A stretch of DNA of 64,000 nucleotides from Flagellimonas amphidinii. GTDB taxonomy: Bacteria; Bacteroidota; Bacteroidia; Flavobacteriales; Flavobacteriaceae. Of the stretch, positions 25,501 through 32,920 are shown one piece after another (position 1 is the stretch's first letter; each line of letters begins with the position of its first letter). The notes beneath the pieces are model-generated. The model ran no database searches and had not been told where the DNA came from. It saw nothing but the letters and a program-made list of their open reading frames with translations. The translations under genes were made by a program, and so were the position numbers. The stretch lies in contig NZ_JABFNN010000030.1 of NCBI RefSeq assembly GCF_013090115.1, positions 343,444 through 407,443 on the forward strand. Direction: 5' to 3'.

Positions 25501-26883
25501 GGCGTTGGTACCGCTAAAACTCCAGTTGGTAAGTACAAAAGTGCTCCCGTCTGGTCCAGTATCATCATTTCGATAAGCCCAACCGTCCACATGGTCCCAA
25601 GGCTGTCCGGTTCCATCTACATTGATATCACCGAACACGTCAACCACAGTACTATTTAAAAAGAGTTCAATAGCATCATCACCATTAATGGCCATTGCAC
25701 CTGAGGTATAGTTAGGAGCAAATCCGAAGAAGCTTTCAAAACCAGTGCTTTCTGAAGCAATGTAAATATGTGAGCCTGCACTTACTGCATCTGCTGGAAA
25801 AGTGAATTCTTCGCCATCGGAACCACCACCATTATTGGCAGAACCAATACCGTAAACACTTAAATCGGCAATATCCTGCAAGGCATACAATTCAACACCT
25901 TTAGGAACTCCACCAGATAAGGGGCCATCATATACACCTGAAATTACCAAACCTGATACAATAGGCGAGCTGGAATCGGTAGTAGCATCTGTTGCAACAC
26001 CTGTAGCGTAGTCCAGATTGGTATCGTATGACCAAATTCGATAACCATAACTCGTATTTTCCAATAAACTTAAATGGTCGAAACTTGTTGCATTGCCAAC
26101 ATAAAGTACTGTAGCTCCATTGGGCAAAGCATTACCTGCTGTGTAGGTTTGGCCATTCACCAAAGTTTCTGAGACCGTTCCACCTTCAATAAATGCAATA
26201 ACCACCGGATTACTGTCGGCGTTCAAGGTCCATGAAAGTGAAATACTTGAAGTTCCAGTGGAAGAGGCAGAAAAATTGGTTGCATTATCAACGGTTGGGG
26301 TAGTGGTGCCCCCAAAAGTTCCAATAGGAAAAGGAGTAGTGGCTGTTCCGTTTTGGGTTTCACCATCTAAGGCATTGATGCCACTGAAAGTCCAATTGGA
26401 AAGAACGAACGTAGTGCCATCAGGACCTGTTCCATTGTTGCGATAGGCCCATCCGTCCAAATAGTCCCAAGCTTGTCCTGAACCATCCACATTAATATCT
26501 CCAAAGACATCAATCACATTGCTATTAAAGAAAAGTTCGATGGCATCGTCACCGTTAATGGCCATGGCCCCAGAGGTATAATTTGGGGCAAAACCGAAGA
26601 AATTGGTGAATTCTACATCTTCCGAAGCTACATAAATAAATGAACCGGCGGTCGCAGCATCAGCGGGAAAGGTAAATTCCTGTCCATCGGTGCCGCCACC
26701 ATTATTGGCAGAACCGATGCCGTAAAGGCTTAAATCTGCAATATCATTTTCAACATAGAGTTCTACCGCTTTGGGTATTCCTCCGGTAAGAGGTCCATCG
26801 ACCACACCGGTAATTTTCAAGTCTTGTGCAGATACACACAGGACAAAAAATAATAAGATTAGTGTAAAGTAATTTTTTTTCAT
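22537..26883 (-). CDS. Very large T9SS-exported nuclease: triple repeats, OB fold, EEP nuclease, SprB-like and sorting domains
   Basis: 1448 residues. The signal peptide is MKKNYFTLILLFFVLCVSAQ. There are three 170-residue lamin-tail-like repeats at 22-191, 312-481 and 484-653, each with TGVVDGPLTGG- and INGDDAIELFF-type motifs. A fibronectin-like segment lies between repeats 1 and 2. An OB-like domain spans about 660-850. An endonuclease/exonuclease/phosphatase domain from about 865 has LEIATWNIEWFGDE, LLGDYNDDVD and SDHLPVSVRL. SprB-type segments follow (VSCFGEADGTATVVVSGGVA), and then the type A sorting domain (AYPNPFVRSVNVSF...) at the end. It probably degrades extracellular DNA, for example for phosphate. 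It has its own terminator. Confidence 0.9.
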   Translation of the reverse strand: MKKNYFTLILLFFVLCVSAQDLKITGVVDGPLTGGIPKAVELYVENDIADLSLYGIGSANNGGGTDGQEFTFPADAATAGSFIYVASEDVEFTNFFGFAPNYTSGAMAINGDDAIELFFNSNVIDVFGDINVDGSGQAWDYLDGWAYRNNGTGPDGTTFVLSNWTFSGINALDGETQNGTATTPFPIGTFGGTTTPTVDNATNFSASSTGTSSISLSWTLNADSNPVVIAFIEGGTVSETLVNGQTYTAGNALPNGATVLYVGNATSFDHLSLLENTSYGYRIWSYDTNLDYATGVATDATTDSSSPIVSGLVISGVYDGPLSGGVPKGVELYALQDIADLSVYGIGSANNGGGSDGEEFTFPADAVSAGSHIYIASESTGFESFFGFAPNYTSGAMAINGDDAIELFLNSTVVDVFGDINVDGTGQPWDHVDGWAYRNDDTGPDGSTFVLTNWSFSGTNALDGATSNDLATTPFPLGAYGPDLLITGVVDGPLSGGVPKAIELYVNNDIADLSTYGIGSANNGGGTDGEEFTFPAVSASAGTFIYIASESTGFESYFGFAPDYTTSAAAINGDDAIELFFEGSVIDVFGDINVDGSGQAWDYLDGWAYRNDGTGPDGSTFVLANWTYSGIDTLDGTTTNDTAGLPFPIGTYGGGSSNENPELISIAAARSEADGTLVTVSGVITVSDQFSGSAYIQDETGAIAVFDEQVHGDGVFMIGDSITITGVRSSFNEQIQISPVTEFTSNGPATNPIVPLDVTLTELSLHPAELVRVIDVTFPNPGDLLFGNSNYAVSDSSGSGEVRIDTDVTSLVGLAQPTSCGEVIGVVGKYFDLYQLLPRIRTDLACAPTYEPPTLPVEVDKASTLEIATWNIEWFGDESNSPASGNPNSDAIQKDSVKTVIAQLQPDVLAVQEIADDALFAQMVSELSGYDFILSPAVSYPNDSGIHQKVGFIYNTETVTISDTKVLLESIHPYYNGGDTSALTDYPSDPDRFYASGRLPFLMTADVTIEGETETYDFVALHARANGSSDAQLRYDMRKYDVEVLKDSLDTYYADRNLVLLGDYNDDVDETVADITSTTSSYESYVDDGVNYEVLTETLSLNGFRSYVFRENMIDHISATEEVAPRYIDQSAQSHYEFYDSDYASTASDHLPVSVRLMLKPFTLESVASTDVSCFGEADGTATVVVSGGVAPYAYMWSDGQTSQTATGLVAGTYSVLVSDALMQFFEAEVIVSEPEELTVITTEDATVYLGYEPQSCTTLEVLSIEGGTGNYEVVWSTGETGDSITVCPEDTTTYEVTITDENGCSITESITVEAVDVSCGRNPWRPKVLVCHRGRELCVSTRAAKFLLARGATLGSCDTSSGDCRIKAKAYPNPFVRSVNVSFGCPITEDAKIVVYNFVGRPVLQLNVPEGTESTLVNMEGYRRGVYYINVFSNGRVKATIPVLKRR
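24925..26820 (-). repeat. Three tandem-type coding repeats of 510 bp in the nuclease gene
   Basis: Units at 26311-26820, 25441-25950 and 24925-25434 encode 170 residues each with high identity. Units 2 and 3 are almost adjacent (6 bases between them), while units 1 and 2 are separated by about 360 bases encoding a different domain. This points to duplication within the gene. Confidence 0.9.
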
Positions 26884-27006
26884 TGTGAGGTTTTTTCAAG
26901 ATTCTAAAAATCTTAAAGTTTTGTTTAGAGGAGGTCATCTCCAAATTAAGAATATGTTAAGGAGTGATTATGAGACGACAAAAATTGTAGGTATTTACGT
27001 ATTGAA

Positions 27007-29493
27007 CTAAAATGCCTTCACCATTCTTTTTATACGATCAGCTAATTTTTCGTTGGATAGTTTTTCGCGCAGTCGGTCTGTGATGATGGGAAATGAAAAT
27101 GGTGTGGGCTGCTGGCATTTTTTCCATACAATGTCTTGTTGGGCAATGCGTTCCAAGGCTAATCGCAAACGGCCTTCCTCCAATTGATGCTCAAATGTTT
27201 CGGTATACGCTTGTTGGTAAAGTAGGTTGTCGTCCTCAAAGTCCCTGAAGACATCAAACAATAACTCTGAACTGCTTTGCAGATGTTTCATTTTTACCCC
27301 TTTTTCAGGATAACCGGTGAAGACCATGCCACTGATGACGGCTATATCCCGGAATTTACGTTTTGCCATTTCGTTGGAATTCAAACTTTTTTGAAGGTCT
27401 GAGAGCATGTATTCCGAGGAGAATAGATCGTTGTCCAAAATTTCTTGAATATCCAAAGCCTTATCCGAAAGTAGCTCAAAACCGTAATCGTTGAAAGCCA
27501 AGGAACAGGTAATGGGGGTCAATAAACTGATTCTATAAGCCAGCAAGCTGCTCATGCCTTCATGAATGGCCCTACCCTCAAAAGGATAAAAAATATGATG
27601 GTAGCCGTCACTGGTCTTAAAAGTTTCTATCAAAAATTGATGGGGTTGAGGTACAATGCTTCCCTCTCGTTGTTTGGCAAACATAAGTGCCAAGGATTGA
27701 ATTTCAATGGACTGCTTGGAAAATGGAAGCTCAGCGGTATATAGTTCTTGCCGAAGGAGTTCGGACATTTTTGCGGAAAAACTCAACCGACCACCCATCC
27801 AGCTCGGTACTTTGTTGGTACGTTTGGTAGAATTTCTAACATGTGCAGACATACCTTTGATTCTAATGAATTCCAAATTCCTGCCAGCGAACGTGAATAC
27901 ATCTCCCGGACTCAATTTGGAGATAAAATATTCCTCAATAGAACCGATATACCCCCCTTTTTGATAGCGAACGGATATGGTGGCATCTCCAACAATGGTT
28001 CCAATTTGAAATCGGTGTCGCATAGCTACGGTCCTGCTGTTCACTTTGAACTTTCCGTCTTCTTCGAGCTCCACTTTTTTGTATTCATCATAACTTTTCA
28101 AACTTTGACTTCCCATCACCAGAGAATTCAAAAGCCACAGCCATTGTTCTTTTGTTATGGCTTGATAACAAAATGTTTGTTTGATTTCAGGAAAGATTTC
28201 TTCAGGATGAAAACCATCAGAAACAGCTAGGGTGGTTAAGTATTGCATAAGCACATCAAAACTGTTCAGATACGGTATTCTATCTTCCACAGCAGCATTA
28301 AGAACAGCTTTTTGCATGGCAGCAGCTTCTACTAATTCTATAGCATGTGTTGGTAAAAAGTAGATAACACTTTCCTTGCCAGGTCTGTGCCCACTTCTCC
28401 CTGCGCGTTGTAAAAAACGGGCAACACCTTTGGGGCCTCCAATTTGAATTACGGTCTCTACCGGGGCAAAATCAACTCCCAAATCTAAACTTGAAGTACA
28501 GACGACTGCCTTCAAGCTTTCGTTTCGGATGGCCTGTTCTACCCATAATCGGGTTTCTTTGTTGATGCTACCGTGGTGCATGGCCATTTCCCCGGCAAAT
28601 TCAGGATATTTTTCAAGGATTTTTTGAAACCAAATTTCGCATTGACTTCTGGTATTGGTGAATAACAAAGTAGTCTTACTATTCTTGATGATGGGAACCA
28701 CTTCGTCCAATAAGTGCAACCCTAAGTGTCCTCGCCACGGAAAGGTCTCCATTTTTTTGGGGATAATGCTCTTTACCGTAATTTTTTTATTGAGGTTGGC
28801 TTTGATGAGCACAGAATTTTTGAGTTGAGGGGAGGTGGGTCCCAACAAAACCTGTCGAGCTTGTTCCAAATTACCAATAGTAGCAGAGATACCCCAAATC
28901 CTAAGGTTGGAGCAAATGGTTTTGAGTCGGGATAGTCCAAGTTCCATTTGCACGCCACGTTTGGTTCCCAATAGCTCATGCCATTCATCCACGACAATGG
29001 CAGAACAGTTTTTGAATACTTTTTCATAACCTTTGGATGATAGTAAAAGATGTAGGCTTTCAGGAGTTGTGATCAACAAATCGGGCATGGTCGTTTTTTG
29101 CTTGGCCCGTTCCTTGGTTGAGGTGTCTCCAGTTCTGATTCCAACGGTCATCTGGGTTTCTAGATCTTGGGTAATACGTTCTGCTGATTGCTTGATTTCT
29201 TGCGAAAGTGCCCTTAAAGGTGTTATCCAAAGTGCTTTAAGCCCTTTTTTATGTTTCTCTTTGTAATTAGGATGGTTTTTAATGTAATTCAGGACTATGG
29301 GAAACCAAAGTGCATAGGTTTTTCCACTGCCAGTCGGCGCGTTCAATAAGCCGTGCTTACCCTCCATGAAAGCTTTCCAAGTTTGTTTTTGAAAAGGAAA
29401 AGGATTCCAGCCTTGTTGTTGGAACCAGTCATTGGCGATATGAAAAAGCTCAGAATCTTGCAGGACAAAATCTTTAAGGGTTTTAAGATGAAT
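27007..29493 (-). CDS. Ligase-associated DNA damage response DEXH-box helicase (Lhr-like)
   Basis: Helicase motifs are LNAPTGSGKTYALWFP, VVDEWHELLG, GISATIG, SMHHGSINKETR-type motif IV region and QRAGRSGHRPG. The first ATG is at 29367, but the reading frame continues upstream without a stop to 29520. It encodes clear family sequence there (DWFQQQGWNPFPFQKQTWKA), including the residues just before the Walker A helix. No ATG, GTG or TTG occurs in that stretch; the candidates are ATT at 29493 or CTG at 29463. I give the ATT start as the best guess. The protein would be about 828 residues. It works with PdeM in a repair pathway. Confidence 0.88.
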   Translation of the reverse strand: MHLKTLKDFVLQDSELFHIANDWFQQQGWNPFPFQKQTWKAFMEGKHGLLNAPTGSGKTYALWFPIVLNYIKNHPNYKEKHKKGLKALWITPLRALSQEIKQSAERITQDLETQMTVGIRTGDTSTKERAKQKTTMPDLLITTPESLHLLLSSKGYEKVFKNCSAIVVDEWHELLGTKRGVQMELGLSRLKTICSNLRIWGISATIGNLEQARQVLLGPTSPQLKNSVLIKANLNKKITVKSIIPKKMETFPWRGHLGLHLLDEVVPIIKNSKTTLLFTNTRSQCEIWFQKILEKYPEFAGEMAMHHGSINKETRLWVEQAIRNESLKAVVCTSSLDLGVDFAPVETVIQIGGPKGVARFLQRAGRSGHRPGKESVIYFLPTHAIELVEAAAMQKAVLNAAVEDRIPYLNSFDVLMQYLTTLAVSDGFHPEEIFPEIKQTFCYQAITKEQWLWLLNSLVMGSQSLKSYDEYKKVELEEDGKFKVNSRTVAMRHRFQIGTIVGDATISVRYQKGGYIGSIEEYFISKLSPGDVFTFAGRNLEFIRIKGMSAHVRNSTKRTNKVPSWMGGRLSFSAKMSELLRQELYTAELPFSKQSIEIQSLALMFAKQREGSIVPQPHQFLIETFKTSDGYHHIFYPFEGRAIHEGMSSLLAYRISLLTPITCSLAFNDYGFELLSDKALDIQEILDNDLFSSEYMLSDLQKSLNSNEMAKRKFRDIAVISGMVFTGYPEKGVKMKHLQSSSELLFDVFRDFEDDNLLYQQAYTETFEHQLEEGRLRLALERIAQQDIVWKKCQQPTPFSFPIITDRLREKLSNEKLADRIKRMVKAF

Positions 29494-29573
29494 GAAAATA
29501 CAAATTTCTTTTGGGGGTAATTATGCAAACCTTTCTACTTTAAGATTTATATTTGTGCCACAAAAATTCAAAT

Positions 29574-29996
29574 ATGCCCATTTTAGATCTTTACGAACAC
29601 GGAGAGCAGCGAAAAAATCTTGCCCATTTTGCCACTTTGGCCAGTTTGGCCGCCGCCGATGGTGTTATTACCGATGAAGAAAAAGCAGCTCTGGATAAAT
29701 TCGCATTTAGATTGAACATTACCGATGCGGAATACAAAGAGGTGATGAAAAAGGAGAACAAATACCCTATTGAAACCCCTCATAGCGGTGAGAAAAGATT
29801 AAGGAGGTTGTTTGATTTCTTTGAAATTGCCTTTGCGGACAATGTGGTTGAAAAAGAACAAATGGGATTGATTCTCAAATATGCTATCGGATTGGGATAT
29901 TCTCCTGAAAAAGCAGACCAGATCATCAAAAAATCCATTGCCATTTTTACGGGTAAAATAGATTTTGAGGATTACCAATATTTAATGGAAAAGTAA
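29574..29996 (+). CDS. TerB-like helical protein
   Basis: 140 residues from the ATG at 29574 (MPILDLYEHGEQRKNLAHFA). A longer frame starts at 29553 but adds only seven non-conserved residues. The pattern FATLASLAAADGVITDEEKA followed by LDKFAFRLNIT is the first half of a TerB/DjlA-type all-helical domain with an acidic, EF-hand-like loop. A second half-repeat (FFEIAFADNVVEKEQMGLIL) follows. TerB-like proteins are associated with tellurite and envelope stress, but the function here is not known. The stop lies 3 bases from the fbp stop on the other strand. Confidence 0.8.
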   Translation: MPILDLYEHGEQRKNLAHFATLASLAAADGVITDEEKAALDKFAFRLNITDAEYKEVMKKENKYPIETPHSGEKRLRRLFDFFEIAFADNVVEKEQMGLILKYAIGLGYSPEKADQIIKKSIAIFTGKIDFEDYQYLMEK

Positions 29997-29999
29997 GCT

Positions 30000-31004
30000 T
30001 TAGCTTGCCATAAATTCCTCGGCTTTTTCTACCATTTTTTTACTCCCACAAAAGAAAGGAACCCTTTCGTGAAGTTCTTTAGGTTGTATCTCCATTATGC
30101 GTTGGTGCCCATCACTTGCTTTGCCATTGGCTTGCTCGGCCAAAAAGGCCATGGGGTTGCATTCATACAATAAGCGGAGTTTGCCATTGTGTGCCTTACT
30201 GCTTTTTGGGTACATGTAAATGCCTCCTTTGATCATATTTCGATGAAAATCGGATACTAAAGAACCTATGTAACGGGAGGTATAGGGTCTGTCCCCCTCT
30301 TCTTTCTGGCAATATTTGATGTAATCCTTCACTCCTGGTGGAAAATGAATGTAATTTCCTTCATTGACAGAATAAATTTTTCCAGTTTCAGGAAATTCCA
30401 TTTTGGGGTGGGAAAGATAAAAAGTCCCCAATGCAGGGTTCAAAGTAAAGCCATTTACGCCATCACCGGTAGTGTAGACCAACATGGTGGATGTTCCATA
30501 AATAATATAACCTGCAGCAATTTGATTTTTACCGGGCTGTAAAAAATCTTCAAGAGTAACAGGAGTTCCCACGGGAGTAACCCTTCTATAAATAGAAAAT
30601 ATAGTTCCAACTGAGACGTTTACATCGATATTGGAGGAACCGTCCAGAGGATCGATCAAGACCACATATTTATTCTGGTGATTTTCATCCTTGCTGTTGA
30701 TGGCAATAAAGTCATCCTCTTCTTCAGAAGCAATACCACAGACAATTTCCCTGTTTTTGAGTGTTTGGATAAATTTTTCATTGGCCAGCACATCCAATTT
30801 TTGCTGATTTTCCCCTTGAATGTTGACATCGCCAGCAGCACCAATTATATCAACTAAACCAGCCTTGTTCACTTCATGATTGACAACTTTTGCGGCCAAT
30901 CTGATGCCATTTAGCAGTCTAGACAACTCGCCAGAAGTGTATTGAAAGGAGTCTTGATTAGCAATTATAAATTCCCCTAAGGTTTTGTGCTGAAGGTCGA
31001 ACAT
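30000..31004 (-). CDS. fbp: Fructose-1,6-bisphosphatase class I
   Basis: 334 residues from the ATG at 31004 ([20 protein letters not shown]); an ATG directly before it (31007) is also possible. Family motifs are [13 protein letters not shown] (metal loop), [20 protein letters not shown] (the metal- and phosphate-binding signature), [20 protein letters not shown] and [20 protein letters not shown]. It hydrolyses fructose-1,6-bisphosphate in gluconeogenesis. It is a single gene, convergent with the TerB-like gene and divergent from the GNAT-lysC pair. Confidence 0.96.
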   Translation of the reverse strand: MFDLQHKTLGEFIIANQDSFQYTSGELSRLLNGIRLAAKVVNHEVNKAGLVDIIGAAGDVNIQGENQQKLDVLANEKFIQTLKNREIVCGIASEEEDDFIAINSKDENHQNKYVVLIDPLDGSSNIDVNVSVGTIFSIYRRVTPVGTPVTLEDFLQPGKNQIAAGYIIYGTSTMLVYTTGDGVNGFTLNPALGTFYLSHPKMEFPETGKIYSVNEGNYIHFPPGVKDYIKYCQKEEGDRPYTSRYIGSLVSDFHRNMIKGGIYMYPKSSKAHNGKLRLLYECNPMAFLAEQANGKASDGHQRIMEIQPKELHERVPFFCGSKKMVEKAEEFMAS

Positions 31005-31087
31005 CATGGTGTGTTTTATTTGGCGACAAATATCGTGCATTTTGTGAAACTACAACGATTTCGTTCAGGTAAAGTTTTAGATATTTA

Positions 31088-31095
31088 TAACTTTG
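31088..31095 (+). promoter_or_regulatory. Candidate -7 box of the GNAT-lysC operon
   Basis: TAACTTTG fits TAnnTTTG and lies 19 bases before the GNAT start codon at 31115. No good TTG element stands at the normal distance. Confidence 0.35.
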
Positions 31096-31114
31096 AGTTT
31101 TATTTGTAACAATT

Positions 31115-31597
31115 ATGGATTTTTCAATCAGAGAAGCAAAAAAAGAAGATATGGGTCAGGTTTTAGGGCTCATTCAAGAATTGGCTCATTTTGAAAAAGA
31201 GCCCGATGCAGTTGTAGTCACGCAAGAAGATTTGGAGAAGGATGGCTTTGGCGAAAATAGTTTATTTCATTGTTTTGTGGCCGAGGTTGGAGGAGAGGTT
31301 TTGGGAATAGCATTGGTATATCCACGTTATTCTACTTGGAAAGGGCCTGTTATTCATTTGGAAGATCTAATAGTCTCTGAAAAGATGCGAGGTAGCGGTT
31401 TGGGAACTGCACTGTTGGATGAGGTAGTGAGATACGGCCATAAAATTGGTGTTAGACGTATATGTTGGGAGGTTTTGGATTGGAATGAACCTGCTATCAA
31501 CTTTTATGAAAGCAAAGGAGCTAGAGTGATGAGAGATTGGGATGTGGTGCAGTTGGATGAAAAAGGAATTGAAAATTATATCGAAAGGATAGGATAA
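31115..31597 (+). CDS. GNAT-family N-acetyltransferase
   Basis: 160 residues. Classical single-domain GNAT: MDFSIREAKKEDMGQVLGLI at the start, the acetyl-CoA loop as VSEKMRGSGLGTALLDEVVR (R-x-x-G-x-G/A), and the C-terminal CWEVLDWNEPAINFYESKGA. This last pattern is typical of diamine or amino-acid acetyltransferases; the substrate is not assigned. Its stop codon directly abuts the ATG of the aspartate kinase gene with no spacing, so translation of the two is probably coupled. Confidence 0.9.
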   Translation: MDFSIREAKKEDMGQVLGLIQELAHFEKEPDAVVVTQEDLEKDGFGENSLFHCFVAEVGGEVLGIALVYPRYSTWKGPVIHLEDLIVSEKMRGSGLGTALLDEVVRYGHKIGVRRICWEVLDWNEPAINFYESKGARVMRDWDVVQLDEKGIENYIERIG

Positions 31598-32848
31598 ATG
31601 AGGGTTTTTAAATTTGGAGGAGCATCGGTAAAGGATGCCAATGCAGTTAAAAATGTTGTAAGGGTTTTACAGGAGGTTGGCTATAAGGATACTTTGGTGG
31701 TCATTTCGGCAATGGGAAAAATGACCAATGCCATGGAAAAAGTGGTTCAATCTTATTTTGATGATAAAGATGAACTACTACTTGCCATACAAGAAGTAAT
31801 TGACTATCATAATGTAATTTTAGGTGATTTATTTGAAAACACTTCACATCCCGTTTATGAAAGGGTAAAATTACTTTTTGATGAGGTAAAAGGTTTTTTG
31901 ACCTGGAACAAGTCCCCAAAGTACGCCTTTGTTTATGACCAAGTTGTTGGATATGGTGAATTGGTCTCCACTACCATTATCAGTGCATATCTCAATGAGG
32001 TAGGATTGGCAAATAAGTGGCTTGATGTCCGTAGTTTGATTAAAACGGATAGTAGTCATAGGGATGCTCAAGTGGATTGGGAACGTACGCAAAATGAAGT
32101 CTCCCAAAAGGTTGACATGACCAAGCTGAACATTACCCAAGGGTTTTTGGGGAGTGATGACAATAATTTTACCACTACTTTGGGTAGGGAAGGGTCTGAT
32201 TATACAGCGGCTATTTTGGCATATTGCCTCAATGCCGAATCCGTAACCATTTGGAAAGATGTGCCGGGCGTATTGAATGCAGACCCGAGAAATTTTGAAG
32301 AAACCCAACTATTGGATCAAATTTCCTATCGCGAAGCTATTGAATTGGCTTTTTATGGGGCTTCCGTGATTCATCCAAAAACACTACAGCCACTCCAGAG
32401 AAAAGAAATTCCACTTCATGTGAAATCCTTTCTAAACCCAAAAGATAATGGAACGACGGTTGGTAAGGGGCAAGGTATTTCACCCAAAGTGCCCTGTTTT
32501 ATTGTCAAAAAGAATCAAGTGTTGGTCAAATTATCTTCTTTGGATTTTTCATTCATCGTAGAAAACAATATCAGTGATATTTTTAAACTCTTTCATGATC
32601 ATAGATTAAAGGTTGATTTGATTCAAAACTCGGCCATTAGCTTTTCTGTCTGTCTGGACAATAAGTTTAATGGACTACAACCCTTGCTTCAAGAGTTAAA
32701 ACGGAAGTTCAAGGTGGTCTGTCATGAAGATGTTTCTCTCTACACCATTCGTCATTTTGATGACAATTCAGTTAAGTTACTTCAAAATGGGAGATCGGTG
32801 CTAGTGGAGCAGCGAGGAAAAGAGACTGTGCAGTTGGTCGTAAAATAG
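31598..32848 (+). CDS. lysC: Aspartate kinase, monofunctional
   Basis: 416 residues. The amino-acid kinase signature MRVFKFGGASVKDANAVKNV opens the protein, followed by the aspartate-binding region TTTLGREGSDYTAAILAYCL and VTIWKDVPGVLNADPR. The C-terminal third (from about 300) carries ACT domains (KLSSLDFSFIVENNISDIFK). It phosphorylates aspartate, the first step to lysine, threonine, methionine and diaminopimelate, and the ACT part should sense end-product. It is not fused to homoserine dehydrogenase. Confidence 0.93.
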   Translation: MRVFKFGGASVKDANAVKNVVRVLQEVGYKDTLVVISAMGKMTNAMEKVVQSYFDDKDELLLAIQEVIDYHNVILGDLFENTSHPVYERVKLLFDEVKGFLTWNKSPKYAFVYDQVVGYGELVSTTIISAYLNEVGLANKWLDVRSLIKTDSSHRDAQVDWERTQNEVSQKVDMTKLNITQGFLGSDDNNFTTTLGREGSDYTAAILAYCLNAESVTIWKDVPGVLNADPRNFEETQLLDQISYREAIELAFYGASVIHPKTLQPLQRKEIPLHVKSFLNPKDNGTTVGKGQGISPKVPCFIVKKNQVLVKLSSLDFSFIVENNISDIFKLFHDHRLKVDLIQNSAISFSVCLDNKFNGLQPLLQELKRKFKVVCHEDVSLYTIRHFDDNSVKLLQNGRSVLVEQRGKETVQLVVK

Positions 32849-32920
32849 AAATGCCTCATTATTAGGGTAAACCCAATACCCACAATTTTCTATCTTTATA
32901 CCTACCTAATGTTTTATTGT

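Noticed and set aside
24925..26820. Repeats in the nuclease gene as a CRISPR or satellite array
   Set aside because: The repeat units are 510 bp, fully coding and form protein domains; there are no short repeats with spacers.
26884..27006. Small hairpin (aagatt/aatctt) before the nuclease gene as a riboswitch
   Set aside because: Only a 6-bp stem; no recognisable riboswitch core.
29343..29528. 61-codon minus-strand frame starting at 29528 as the helicase start or a separate gene
   Set aside because: It is in a different frame from the helicase and shows no family sequence; useful only if a frameshift error exists near 29500.
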